Source of the DNA: GCA-2683825 sp965662355
GTDB taxonomy: Bacteria > Planctomycetota > UBA1135 > GCA-002686595
NCBI GenBank assembly: GCA_965662355.1
Contig: CBFIHP010000004.1
Coordinates: 186,001 to 250,000 of the forward strand
Direction of reading: 5' to 3'
DNA length: 64,000 nucleotides
Shown here: in pieces, positions 8,629 through 16,469 of the stretch
Numbering within the stretch: position 1 is the first letter of the stretch
How the letters are laid out: each line of letters begins with the position of its first letter
The notes under the pieces: generated by a model
What the model saw: only the letters and a program-made list of their open reading frames with translations
Told to the model about the DNA's origin: nothing
The model's database searches: none
Translations under genes and position numbers: made by a program

Positions 8629-10584
8629 ATGCACGTGAAACACCGCTCTCTCTTCACCTCGATCCCGCTACTGGTCGCCATCGCACTCGCCTCGTGCCAG
8701 AGCGCCCCCCGGCACTTCGACACGGTCCCGGCGTACGACGCCGCGACGTTCTACGCCACGACCAGCCTCACCGGCGCCTCGTTTTCGCCCGACGGCGAGA
8801 AGATTCTCTTGACGAGCGACGAGAGCGGCGTTTTCAACGTGTACGACATCCCCGTCCAGGGTGGGGCCATGCGTCCGCTGACCCACTCGGATACCGATGC
8901 GACGATCTCGTTGGGCTACTTCCCGAACGACCGACGCTTTCTCTTCACGCACGATCAGGGCGGCAACGAGCGCAACCACGTCTACGTTCGGGAGACCACA
9001 GGGCAGATCATCGACTTGACCCCGGGCAAGGAGTTGAAGGCCTCGTTCGCGGGCTGGACAGCGGACAATCGTTCGTTCTTCATTGTCACCAACGCACGCA
9101 ATCCAGAGGCCTTCGACCTCTATCGCTACGACGTCGAACGCGTAGCGCCCATCACGCCGGCCTCCGCGCCGAAGGGCACGGAGTTCATCGAGGGCTATCG
9201 TCGTCAGCTCGCCTACGAGAATCCCGGTGGCTTGGACATCAGCGATATCAGCCCAGATGGGCGCTGGATCGCCCTGGGCAAGGTCCGTAACAACGCGGAT
9301 TCCGACATCTACCTGCTGAACATCGCCTCCGGTGCCGATCCGGTCCACGTGACGCCCCACGAAGGCAACATCTCCCACGGCTCGCAGGCCTTTTCGCCGG
9401 ACGGCAAGCGCTTCTTCTACTCGAGCGACGAGGACAGTGAGTTCACGCGCATCTGGTCCTACGACCTCGAATCCCGTGGGCGGGAACTCGTCTACGAGGA
9501 CGACTGGGACGTGCAGTTCTATCGCTTCTCGCGCGATGGCCGCTACTTGATGATCGGCGTAAACGAAGACGCCAGCACCGACGTACGGCTCTTCGATGCC
9601 AAGAGCGGCAAGAAGCTTCGTCTCCCGGAGGTTCCGGCGGGCGACATCACAGGGATGAACTTCCAGGACAACGGCTCGAAGGTCGCCTTCTACGTGAACG
9701 GCGACGCTTCCCCTTCGAATCTGTACGTGATGGACCTCGAGAGTCGCGAGCTCGACAAGCTCTCCTCGACGCTCTCACCCGAGATCGATCCCCAGTATCT
9801 CGTCAGTTCGACCGTCGTTCGCTACGCGAGTTTCGACGGCGAGAAGATCCCCGCCCTCCTGTACCGGCCGTTGCAAGCCTCGAAGAAGAACAAGGTTGCG
9901 GCCTTGGTCTGGGTCCACGGCGGCCCGGGCGGACAAAGCCGAACGGGCTATCGTGCGACGATCCAGCACCTGGTCAACCACGGTTATGCCGTCCTCGCTG
10001 TCAACAACCGCGGATCTTCGGGCTACGGAAAGCGCTTCAACCACCTGGACGACCGCGACCACGGCGGCGGCGACCTGCAAGACTGCATCCACGGCCGCAC
10101 GTACCTGGAAAGTCTCAAGTGGGTCGATGGCGAGCGGATCGGCATCATCGGCGGAAGCTACGGCGGATACATGGTGTGCGCCGCGCTGGCCTTCCAACCG
10201 GACGCCTTCGAGCTCGGGATCGACATCTTCGGCGTGACGAACTGGATTCGCACGCTCGAGAACATCCCGGCCTGGTGGGCCGACTTCCGCGAGGCACTCT
10301 ACGCCGAGCTGGGGGACCCGAAGGAGGATCGCGAACGACTCATGGCACGCTCGCCGTTGATTCACGCGGACAAAATCCGCCGGCCACTACTCGTCGTCCA
10401 GGGCGCCAACGATCCGCGTGTCCTTCAACCGGAGAGCGACGAGATGGTCAGCGCAGTACGCTCCAACGGAGTCCCCGTCGAGTACGTCCTGTTCCCCGAC
10501 GAGGGTCACGGGTTTCGCAAGAAGGAAAACCGCATCGCGGCCTCGGAGGCCTATCTGGCATTCCTGAAGGAACACCTGCGATAG
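8629..10584 (+). CDS. S9 family (prolyl oligopeptidase type) peptidase, lipoprotein
   Basis: 651 residues from ATG 8629, which puts a lipobox signal (IALASCQS) at the N-terminus; longer upstream frames overlap the divergent gene and lack this logic. Residues 40-400 form a beta-propeller with repeated SPDG motifs. The alpha/beta-hydrolase domain carries the triad: Ser510 in GGSYGGYM, Asp595 in GANDPR, His627 in DEGHGF. The order and spacing fit DPP-IV/acylaminoacyl peptidase-type S9 enzymes. It should be a lipid-anchored serine peptidase acting on short peptides outside the cytoplasm. It converges on the methyltransferase gene with 9 bases between the stops. Confidence 0.95.
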   Translation: MHVKHRSLFTSIPLLVAIALASCQSAPRHFDTVPAYDAATFYATTSLTGASFSPDGEKILLTSDESGVFNVYDIPVQGGAMRPLTHSDTDATISLGYFPNDRRFLFTHDQGGNERNHVYVRETTGQIIDLTPGKELKASFAGWTADNRSFFIVTNARNPEAFDLYRYDVERVAPITPASAPKGTEFIEGYRRQLAYENPGGLDISDISPDGRWIALGKVRNNADSDIYLLNIASGADPVHVTPHEGNISHGSQAFSPDGKRFFYSSDEDSEFTRIWSYDLESRGRELVYEDDWDVQFYRFSRDGRYLMIGVNEDASTDVRLFDAKSGKKLRLPEVPAGDITGMNFQDNGSKVAFYVNGDASPSNLYVMDLESRELDKLSSTLSPEIDPQYLVSSTVVRYASFDGEKIPALLYRPLQASKKNKVAALVWVHGGPGGQSRTGYRATIQHLVNHGYAVLAVNNRGSSGYGKRFNHLDDRDHGGGDLQDCIHGRTYLESLKWVDGERIGIIGGSYGGYMVCAALAFQPDAFELGIDIFGVTNWIRTLENIPAWWADFREALYAELGDPKEDRERLMARSPLIHADKIRRPLLVVQGANDPRVLQPESDEMVSAVRSNGVPVEYVLFPDEGHGFRKKENRIAASEAYLAFLKEHLR

Positions 10585-10593
10585 GCGTGCTGC

Positions 10594-11313
10594 TCAGGGT
10601 CGGCGGAAGCGCAGGAAGTAGTTTTCCTGCAGCCCTTCGATCTTGACCTCTTCGACGAATTCGAAGCCCGCTTCCTCCACTTCCGCGCGGAAGGTCTTCT
10701 TGTCCGCGCGGAGGTGGCCCAGTAGCCACTCACGCGTTTCCCCCGGGATGCGTTCGAAGTCGACGATGACGAGCGAGCCGCCCGGGCGGAGCGCGCGGAA
10801 CATGCTCCAGAGCATCGACTTGGGGTATTCGAAGTGGTGATACGTGTCGCACACGAAGGCCAAGTCGATGGTACGGGTCTCGAGGTCGACCGTGCGTTCC
10901 TTGGACAGGCGCACCATGACGGGGGGGTCGAGGCCTTCGTCGTTGACTCGGTTTTCGAGGTGATCGATGAAGCCCGGTGCGATGTCGAGCGCGTAGAGGT
11001 GGCCCGATTGACCGATCCTCTCGGCGATGCCTTGAAGAAAGAGCCCGGTACCCGAACCCACGTCGGCGACATCCATGCCCTTGCGTAGCCCAAGAGCGTT
11101 GATGATGGCATCCCGGGCCGCCGCGACGTCGCGGGTTTCTACTTCGAAGCGCGAGATGAAGTCGCCCACCTCCAGGTCGTCGCTGAGAAAGCTCTCATTG
11201 ATCCCCGGCTTGACGCTGGCTTCCTCGATCGGAGGCTTGAGACGCGGAGGTGCCGGCCCAGCACAGCTGGAGAGAAAGAGCGAAGCGAGGGACAGGGCGG
11301 TGAAGAGTCTCAT
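10594..11313 (-). CDS. SAM-dependent methyltransferase with lipoprotein signal
   Basis: 239 residues. The class I methyltransferase core is clear: motif I DVADVGSGTGLFLQGIA, an acidic end of strand 2 (LYALDIAPG), motif near DLAFVCDTYHHFEYP and LRPGGSLVIVDF. The N-terminus MRLFTALSLASLFLSSCAG is a textbook lipoprotein signal with Cys18. This is odd, because the methyl donor SAM is cytoplasmic. I recall related signal-bearing methyltransferases in environmental Planctomycetota and Proteobacteria, function unknown. Either the protein keeps the fold and lost SAM chemistry, or the compartment is SAM-accessible. The downstream 3' end converges with the S9 peptidase. Confidence 0.9.
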   Translation of the reverse strand: MRLFTALSLASLFLSSCAGPAPPRLKPPIEEASVKPGINESFLSDDLEVGDFISRFEVETRDVAAARDAIINALGLRKGMDVADVGSGTGLFLQGIAERIGQSGHLYALDIAPGFIDHLENRVNDEGLDPPVMVRLSKERTVDLETRTIDLAFVCDTYHHFEYPKSMLWSMFRALRPGGSLVIVDFERIPGETREWLLGHLRADKKTFRAEVEEAGFEFVEEVKIEGLQENYFLRFRRP

Positions 11314-11377
11314 AGGTGGCTTTCAGGTTCTCGCGGGGCGGGGAAACTAACCGAAGCGGCCGGGGCAGGGGAACCCC

Positions 11378-12808
11378 CTACCCCAGCACCAGGAGCACAT
11401 ACACGGTCGCAAGCGCGATATGGGCCGCGGCGAAGGGCAGAGCGGTCTTGACGAAGTCCATGAAGGAGAGCTTCAGGTCGAACTTGTGGATGATCGTGAC
11501 GGCCACCAGGGTCGAGGCCGAGCCGATCGGCGTCAGGTTCCCCCCCAGGTTCGCACCGAAGATGACCGACCACCAAAAGGGCGATGTGGGGTCGCCGGCG
11601 ACGCCTTCGGTGCCGGCGAGGATCTTGGCCAGCATGGCGGCCAGGGGGATGTTGTCGGTGACCGAGCTGGCCCCCGCCGAGGCCAGCAGGATCAGCCCGG
11701 CTCCGGTGGTCTCGCCCAGGCCGATGATCCGTTGCAGCCCTCCACCGATCAGCTCGAGCACGAGCGCGTGCTCCATCACATTGATGACGACGAACAACCC
11801 GGCGAAGAATCCCAGCAGGTCCCAGTCGACGGCCTGATAGAAGCGATCAGCCACCGATTTGTAGCGCACCAGCATGATGACGGCGAAGAGCAGGGCCACG
11901 TAGCCCATCTTCAGGTCGCGCAGCACGGGTAGATAGGACGTCGAGGCGATCGTGGCGATGAAGAGCAACAACATGATCGCGCCGAACCAGAAGAAGCCCT
12001 TGCTCTCGATACCGTCGTTCTCGTCGAAACCGGCGACGAGCTGCTGCGCTTCCTCGCGTTCGGCGTCGGTGGCGAGCCCCGTGATGGCAAAGCGCCTGGA
12101 GCCCATCCACAACGTCAGGGCCGTGGCCACAAGGACGTAGGGACCGGCCTTCACGAAGAAGGTCACGAAGCCTATATTCGCCGCCGTGCCCACGAGGATG
12201 TTCGGAACCGAGCTGATCAGGGTCAAGAGCCCCCCGATATTCGTCAGTAAGCCCTCGGTCAGAAGGAAACCCAGAAGCAACCCCTCGCGCTTCAGCTTCT
12301 TCAACGACACGCCGGTCAGCGAACCGACGATGATCATGGCCGTGACGTTGTTCAGCACGGCCGAGAACAGCACGGTCATCAACCCGTAGTAGATCAGCAG
12401 CTTCTTGGGATCACCGCCCGAGGCCTTGGTCAGTTTGACAGCGATCCACGTGAAGAGCCCCGACTTGGAGGTGATGTCGACGAACAGGCTCGAGCCCAGG
12501 ATGATCGCAACGACGTTCCAGTCGATCGCAGGAATGTAGACCGGTAGGTCGATCGAGTGCCCCCCGATCTCGTACGGGCCGTAGGGCAGAAGATCGAACC
12601 AGGCGCCCAAGAAGAGACTCACCGCGGCGAAGGCGCCCACGATGACCGACTTCTTGGCGTGCAGCTTCTCTTCGAGCGCCAGGCAAGAGATCAACCCCAC
12701 GAGCAGCGCTGTGAAGAACAGCGTCGTCCCGAGCGAGACTTCGTGCCCCGTTTCCGCACCCAAAGGCAACGCCACGAGCGAAGATACCGTCATGTGTAGG
12801 GACTCCAT
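11378..12808 (-). CDS. NhaD/ArsB-type (ion transporter superfamily) Na+/H+ antiporter
   Basis: 476 residues from ATG 12808 (GTG at 12811 is possible). About 11-12 hydrophobic helices; signature stretches AVLNNVTAMIIVGSLTG and GGLLTLISSVPNILVGTAA in the middle and SSVTDNIPLAAMLAKIL plus GANLGGNLTPIGSASTLV near the C-terminus form the inverted-repeat pair seen in NhaD and ArsB permeases. It probably exports Na+ in exchange for protons, which suits a marine organism. Its start overlaps the stop of the upstream USP-like gene (TGATG), so the two are translated as a pair. Confidence 0.88.
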   Translation of the reverse strand: MESLHMTVSSLVALPLGAETGHEVSLGTTLFFTALLVGLISCLALEEKLHAKKSVIVGAFAAVSLFLGAWFDLLPYGPYEIGGHSIDLPVYIPAIDWNVVAIILGSSLFVDITSKSGLFTWIAVKLTKASGGDPKKLLIYYGLMTVLFSAVLNNVTAMIIVGSLTGVSLKKLKREGLLLGFLLTEGLLTNIGGLLTLISSVPNILVGTAANIGFVTFFVKAGPYVLVATALTLWMGSRRFAITGLATDAEREEAQQLVAGFDENDGIESKGFFWFGAIMLLLFIATIASTSYLPVLRDLKMGYVALLFAVIMLVRYKSVADRFYQAVDWDLLGFFAGLFVVINVMEHALVLELIGGGLQRIIGLGETTGAGLILLASAGASSVTDNIPLAAMLAKILAGTEGVAGDPTSPFWWSVIFGANLGGNLTPIGSASTLVAVTIIHKFDLKLSFMDFVKTALPFAAAHIALATVYVLLVLG

Positions 12809-13665
12809 CACAGCATCAGGATCGCGACTTCGCGCAGTTCGACGGCCAGCGGATAGGCGAGGCCGTGCATGGCCAGTTGATCTTCGTTCTTCGTGTTCAT
12901 GACCAGAAGGTCCACCTCGTGCTCGGAGATGAGGCCCCGTATATCACCCAGGCGTTGCCCCATGTTCACAACCCCGCGCACGTCGATGTGTTCGCCCTGT
13001 GCCTGAAGAGCCTTGCGACAGGAATCGATGTAGTCGCTCGGCTCTTTCAGAAGCTGGGCGTGCAGTGTCTCGCGGGCGACGTCGGTGTCGATGGTCGGCA
13101 CCTTCGAGATCGCGTCGATGTAGCGCTCGAACGTGTATTCATCCTCGACGTGGGCCAGGAGCAGCATGCCGCCCTCGATCTTGGTGAATCGGTGGGCCCA
13201 ATCGATCATGCCGGCCTCGGTGGCCAGGTGGTCGGTGATGGCCATGACGCGATCCAGCTCCGGCGGCCCACCGGCCCAGGCCTTTTCGTTGCCCGGATGG
13301 GGCACGACCAGCACCGGAAACGGAGTGGCCTGGGTCACCACATCCAGCCGTTCCCCCAAGCTGAACGGGTGGCGCCAGCCCTCGCTGAGCAATCCGCGAT
13401 AGGTGCAGATCAGGTCCGGCTCGGCACGCAGAGTCGCCTGCAACAGCGCCTCGAGATCGGTGACGTCCCCCGCCGCGAGCGGCGTCATCTGGATCCCAGG
13501 GCCCAGGACCCCGAGAAACCGCAGCATGGCACGCTCGAAGGCCGGATAGCGCTCGGCATCGAGGTCGTGCAGGCAAAGGACGTTGCGCACCTCGATGGGG
13601 CGAGGGACGTAGATCTCCTTGGCTGCGGAGCGAAATACGCTTTCGAATTGGTCGACGTTCGTCAT
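12808..13665 (-). CDS. Universal stress protein-like protein
   Basis: 285 residues, no signal peptide. The arrangement VRNVLCLHDLD, then TPFPVLVVPHPGNEKAW, VMAITDHLATEA, GGMLLLAHVEDEYTFERYIDAI and VDLLVMNTKNEDQLAMHGLAYPLAVELREVAILML resembles two fused UspA-like alpha/beta units. The last segment is a good match to the C-terminal end of USP domains, but the ATP-binding G-2x-G-9x-G loop is not clear. It is directly upstream of, and overlaps by TGATG, the NhaD-type antiporter. USP proteins are known to sit next to or fused to ion transporters, so a regulatory role on the antiporter is a reasonable inference. Confidence 0.75.
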   Translation of the reverse strand: MTNVDQFESVFRSAAKEIYVPRPIEVRNVLCLHDLDAERYPAFERAMLRFLGVLGPGIQMTPLAAGDVTDLEALLQATLRAEPDLICTYRGLLSEGWRHPFSLGERLDVVTQATPFPVLVVPHPGNEKAWAGGPPELDRVMAITDHLATEAGMIDWAHRFTKIEGGMLLLAHVEDEYTFERYIDAISKVPTIDTDVARETLHAQLLKEPSDYIDSCRKALQAQGEHIDVRGVVNMGQRLGDIRGLISEHEVDLLVMNTKNEDQLAMHGLAYPLAVELREVAILML

Positions 13666-13775
13666 GGCTGCGAAGGGAGTGTCATTGGGAGCACATCAGG
13701 AACCATGGGAAGGCTCAGGGGCCTCGCAATCCGAGGTATAGAGGTATACTAGCTCTCTCCAGAGGAGACTTCGCC

Positions 13776-15722
13776 ATGTCCTTGCTCCTAGGTGTCCCCG
13801 GTTTCATTCTCGCTCTCGCCGCGGCCGGTCCGTCGAACTTGACGGCCCAGTCCACCGAGCGCGCGACGCCCCCCCCCATGGGCGGCGGATCCCAGGACGC
13901 ACGTGATGACATCGTCACGGTCATCGATGGCACGGTGCTGGACTTCGCCGTGCGCGCCTCGGGCGACCTCGTCTACTGCACGGACGAGGGCGAGGTGGGA
14001 ACCATCCCGATCGGCCAGGGAGGCGCATCCCAGGTCCTGGCTCCCATCGGCACTTTCATCAATCAAACGCCCCGGGCCGTGGCCGCGACTCCGGGCGATG
14101 ACGTCGCGGTCCTCTGCTCGGTCGGCGACATCTTCGTGATGAATGGCGGCACACTACCCGCGAACCTCGTCTACGACGACGTGTACATGGTCCTGGATCC
14201 CACGGACATGATCTGTGACGACGCGGGCAACTTCATTCTTGCCAGCTCCTCCCCCTCGAACGGGCAGCGCGCAGTGAACTGGATCTCCGCCGATGGATCG
14301 CGGTGGGCCTACTACTTCGTCCGCCACCAGCTCCACATGCCGGTACAACTGGCCTACGACCCAGTGACCACGAGCATCGTCTTCTCGGACGAAACCGGCG
14401 GCGGCTCGATACACCGGGTCCTCCCCGGAGACAGCACGCGCCCCATCGTGGGCTTTAACACGACGACCCAACCCGGCGTCGAGTCGGATCTGGACGACGG
14501 AGACATCGTCTTCAAGCAAGCTGGTGACTACTACTGGGCCACGGGCAACCGGGTCTACCTGCACGAGCGCGCCACGGGCCAGACGACGCTCTTTCGCGAA
14601 TTCGACGGCACGGTGACGGCCATCGCCCTCGCCGGGTCCAGTGGACACATCCCGACCTCCACCCCAACGCCCTCGGGTTTCAGCTTGTACGTGGCCTCGG
14701 TGGGAGTGCGCACGGTCGTCTACGAGTTCCCGGAACACGGCTTCCCCGGACCCCGAGTGGCCTCGAATCAGGGATGGGTTCCGGGCAGGGGTTTCAACAC
14801 CGGCATTACGCCGGACTTTCAGGTCTTCGAAATGGCCGCCGACAACGATGGGCACCTGCTGATCGGCGGCGCCTTGTTCTCGACGACCTTCCATTTGCAG
14901 CGCGTCGAGTTGCCGTCCAAGAACGTCTCCGTCATCGCTGACGACACGATGGGCATCCTCGGCATCATCGAAGGGCTCGTGGCCGGCATGGACGGCACGA
15001 TCTACCTCTTGACCCGCGAAGGCGAGATCCAGGCCATCACGGAAAACCCGTTCACGATCACGACGCTCTTCAGCGATCCCGGGGATCAGATCAACGCTGC
15101 CAAGGACCTGGGGATCGGTGTCGACGGCCGCTTCTACATTGCCGAACGCGCCGGATGGGGCCTTGGAGGCATCGTCGAGGTCGATCCGATGAACGGCTTC
15201 TCCTCCACACGCATCATCACGATGTCCGAATCGCGTGGAATCGCCCCCAACCCCGCCGGGGGGATCTACGCCACCGAGTGGAACGGTACCGGGTTCGAAG
15301 GCGGCGTGGTTTCGATCGATCTCGGATCGAACTCGTACTTCGATCCGCCGGGCTTCCGGCACATCAACTACACCAACGGTCCGGTATGGGGCGATGGCGA
15401 CATCCTGGTCGACGCCACGGGAGCAATCTACACCGTGTCCGAGGACGACTGGTCCCTGGCACGCTACATACCTGGCCAGCTCAACATCGAACGCATCGGT
15501 TCGGACTACGTCAATCACATCTCGGGGCTGGTCATCGCCCCGAGCTCCGACGGGGTTACCAGCTCGACCGGGTGGAGCCTTTACGTCAGCGAGTGGAACC
15601 GCATCTCGGAGCGGCCCGAATCTCCCGGACCCGGCCCCACCTTCATCGACAACTCCGCGGCTTTCCGGGCCTCCGCTCCGGGGCCCCTGACAGGGCCAGG
15701 ATCGCGTCGAAAGCTGCGTTGA
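13776..15722 (+). CDS. Secreted protein of unknown function, propeller-like
   Basis: 648 residues with a signal peptide (MSLLLGVPGFILALAAAGP, cleavage near LTAQS). AGGAG lies about 10 bases before ATG 13776. The body has repeated short strands of the form DGxxYLLTREGEI, DGRFYIAERAGWG and GGIYATEWNGTG, typical of NHL or SMP-30-like beta-propellers that read out as tandem four-strand blades. No catalytic motif is visible. It may bind or sense something outside the membrane. It is followed 21 bases later by the GNAT gene and might belong to the same transcript, though the content differs. Confidence 0.8.
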   Translation: MSLLLGVPGFILALAAAGPSNLTAQSTERATPPPMGGGSQDARDDIVTVIDGTVLDFAVRASGDLVYCTDEGEVGTIPIGQGGASQVLAPIGTFINQTPRAVAATPGDDVAVLCSVGDIFVMNGGTLPANLVYDDVYMVLDPTDMICDDAGNFILASSSPSNGQRAVNWISADGSRWAYYFVRHQLHMPVQLAYDPVTTSIVFSDETGGGSIHRVLPGDSTRPIVGFNTTTQPGVESDLDDGDIVFKQAGDYYWATGNRVYLHERATGQTTLFREFDGTVTAIALAGSSGHIPTSTPTPSGFSLYVASVGVRTVVYEFPEHGFPGPRVASNQGWVPGRGFNTGITPDFQVFEMAADNDGHLLIGGALFSTTFHLQRVELPSKNVSVIADDTMGILGIIEGLVAGMDGTIYLLTREGEIQAITENPFTITTLFSDPGDQINAAKDLGIGVDGRFYIAERAGWGLGGIVEVDPMNGFSSTRIITMSESRGIAPNPAGGIYATEWNGTGFEGGVVSIDLGSNSYFDPPGFRHINYTNGPVWGDGDILVDATGAIYTVSEDDWSLARYIPGQLNIERIGSDYVNHISGLVIAPSSDGVTSSTGWSLYVSEWNRISERPESPGPGPTFIDNSAAFRASAPGPLTGPGSRRKLR

Positions 15723-15743
15723 TTCCGGTTTCTCGACCGAGCG

Positions 15744-16469
15744 ATGCCGGGACGACTCGGGTACGGTGAAGGCGTGAAACAGACCGAGGAAAGAGCTCCC
15801 ACGCAATCCTGGTGGACACCGCTGCGCAAGCTGGCCGGTCGTGTGCGGCGGCTCTTCGGGATCGACATCTACGATGTCTTTCGCCGTGTCGTACCGCAGG
15901 ACTCGGCTCCCCTGGAAACTACGGACTATCGCTTTGCCTGGGGTCGCGCGGAGGACATTGCCACCTGCACCGAGCACCACACAGAGCTCGATCAAGGCGA
16001 ACGAGAGCTCGGAATCCGGCGCCTGGGCCTTGGACATCGCGTCGTCGTCGCCTTTCACGGCGAAACCCCGGTGTTCACCATGTGGGCCAACCCGCGGCAC
16101 GTGAACGTCCCCAGGTTGATGAAGCGCAAGCTGGGCGATCACCAGTGGTTCATCTACAAGGCCTACACGTCGCCGGAGCACCGCGGGCGCAAGCTCTACG
16201 AAAACGGAATGCGCTTCGTCCTGGCCGAGATGCGCGCCGCCGGCAAGACCGAACTGATCGGCTACGCCCACGTGAAAAAGCGCATCTCGCGCAAGGGCCT
16301 CGCCCGCCTTTCCTTCGAGAGCATCGGGCTGGTCCGCCAGTTTCGTGGCCCCGGGATCGTCTGGACACGGGTCTCGCGAGATCTGGCCTGCTACTTCCCG
16401 GAAACGACGCCCCGCTCGGGCATACTCGACGATGCAATGGCCTCGCCGCTGGAGCCCACGACGCCTTGA
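15744..16469 (+). CDS. GNAT-like N-acetyltransferase
   Basis: 241 residues from ATG 15744; a GTG at 15774 is an alternative start. The segment KAYTSPEHRGRKLYENGMRF is the acetyl-CoA binding motif A of GNAT enzymes (R-G-R in place of Q-x-x-G-x-G), followed by a helix and FESIGLVRQFRGPGIVWTRV as the last strands. Residues 1-60 hold a basic amphipathic stretch. It is the first gene of a four-gene unit: its stop overlaps the TTG start of the next gene (TTGA 16466-16469). The company of a membrane transferase, deacetylase and FemAB-like enzyme suggests acylation of a cell-surface glycan or amino sugar. Confidence 0.72.
   Translation: MPGRLGYGEGVKQTEERAPTQSWWTPLRKLAGRVRRLFGIDIYDVFRRVVPQDSAPLETTDYRFAWGRAEDIATCTEHHTELDQGERELGIRRLGLGHRVVVAFHGETPVFTMWANPRHVNVPRLMKRKLGDHQWFIYKAYTSPEHRGRKLYENGMRFVLAEMRAAGKTELIGYAHVKKRISRKGLARLSFESIGLVRQFRGPGIVWTRVSRDLACYFPETTPRSGILDDAMASPLEPTTP

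Noticed and set aside
15812..16465. Longer N-terminus for the EptA-like gene
   Set aside because: The extra 218 codons run antiphase through the GNAT gene and have no sense; TTG at 16466 fits the operon joint.
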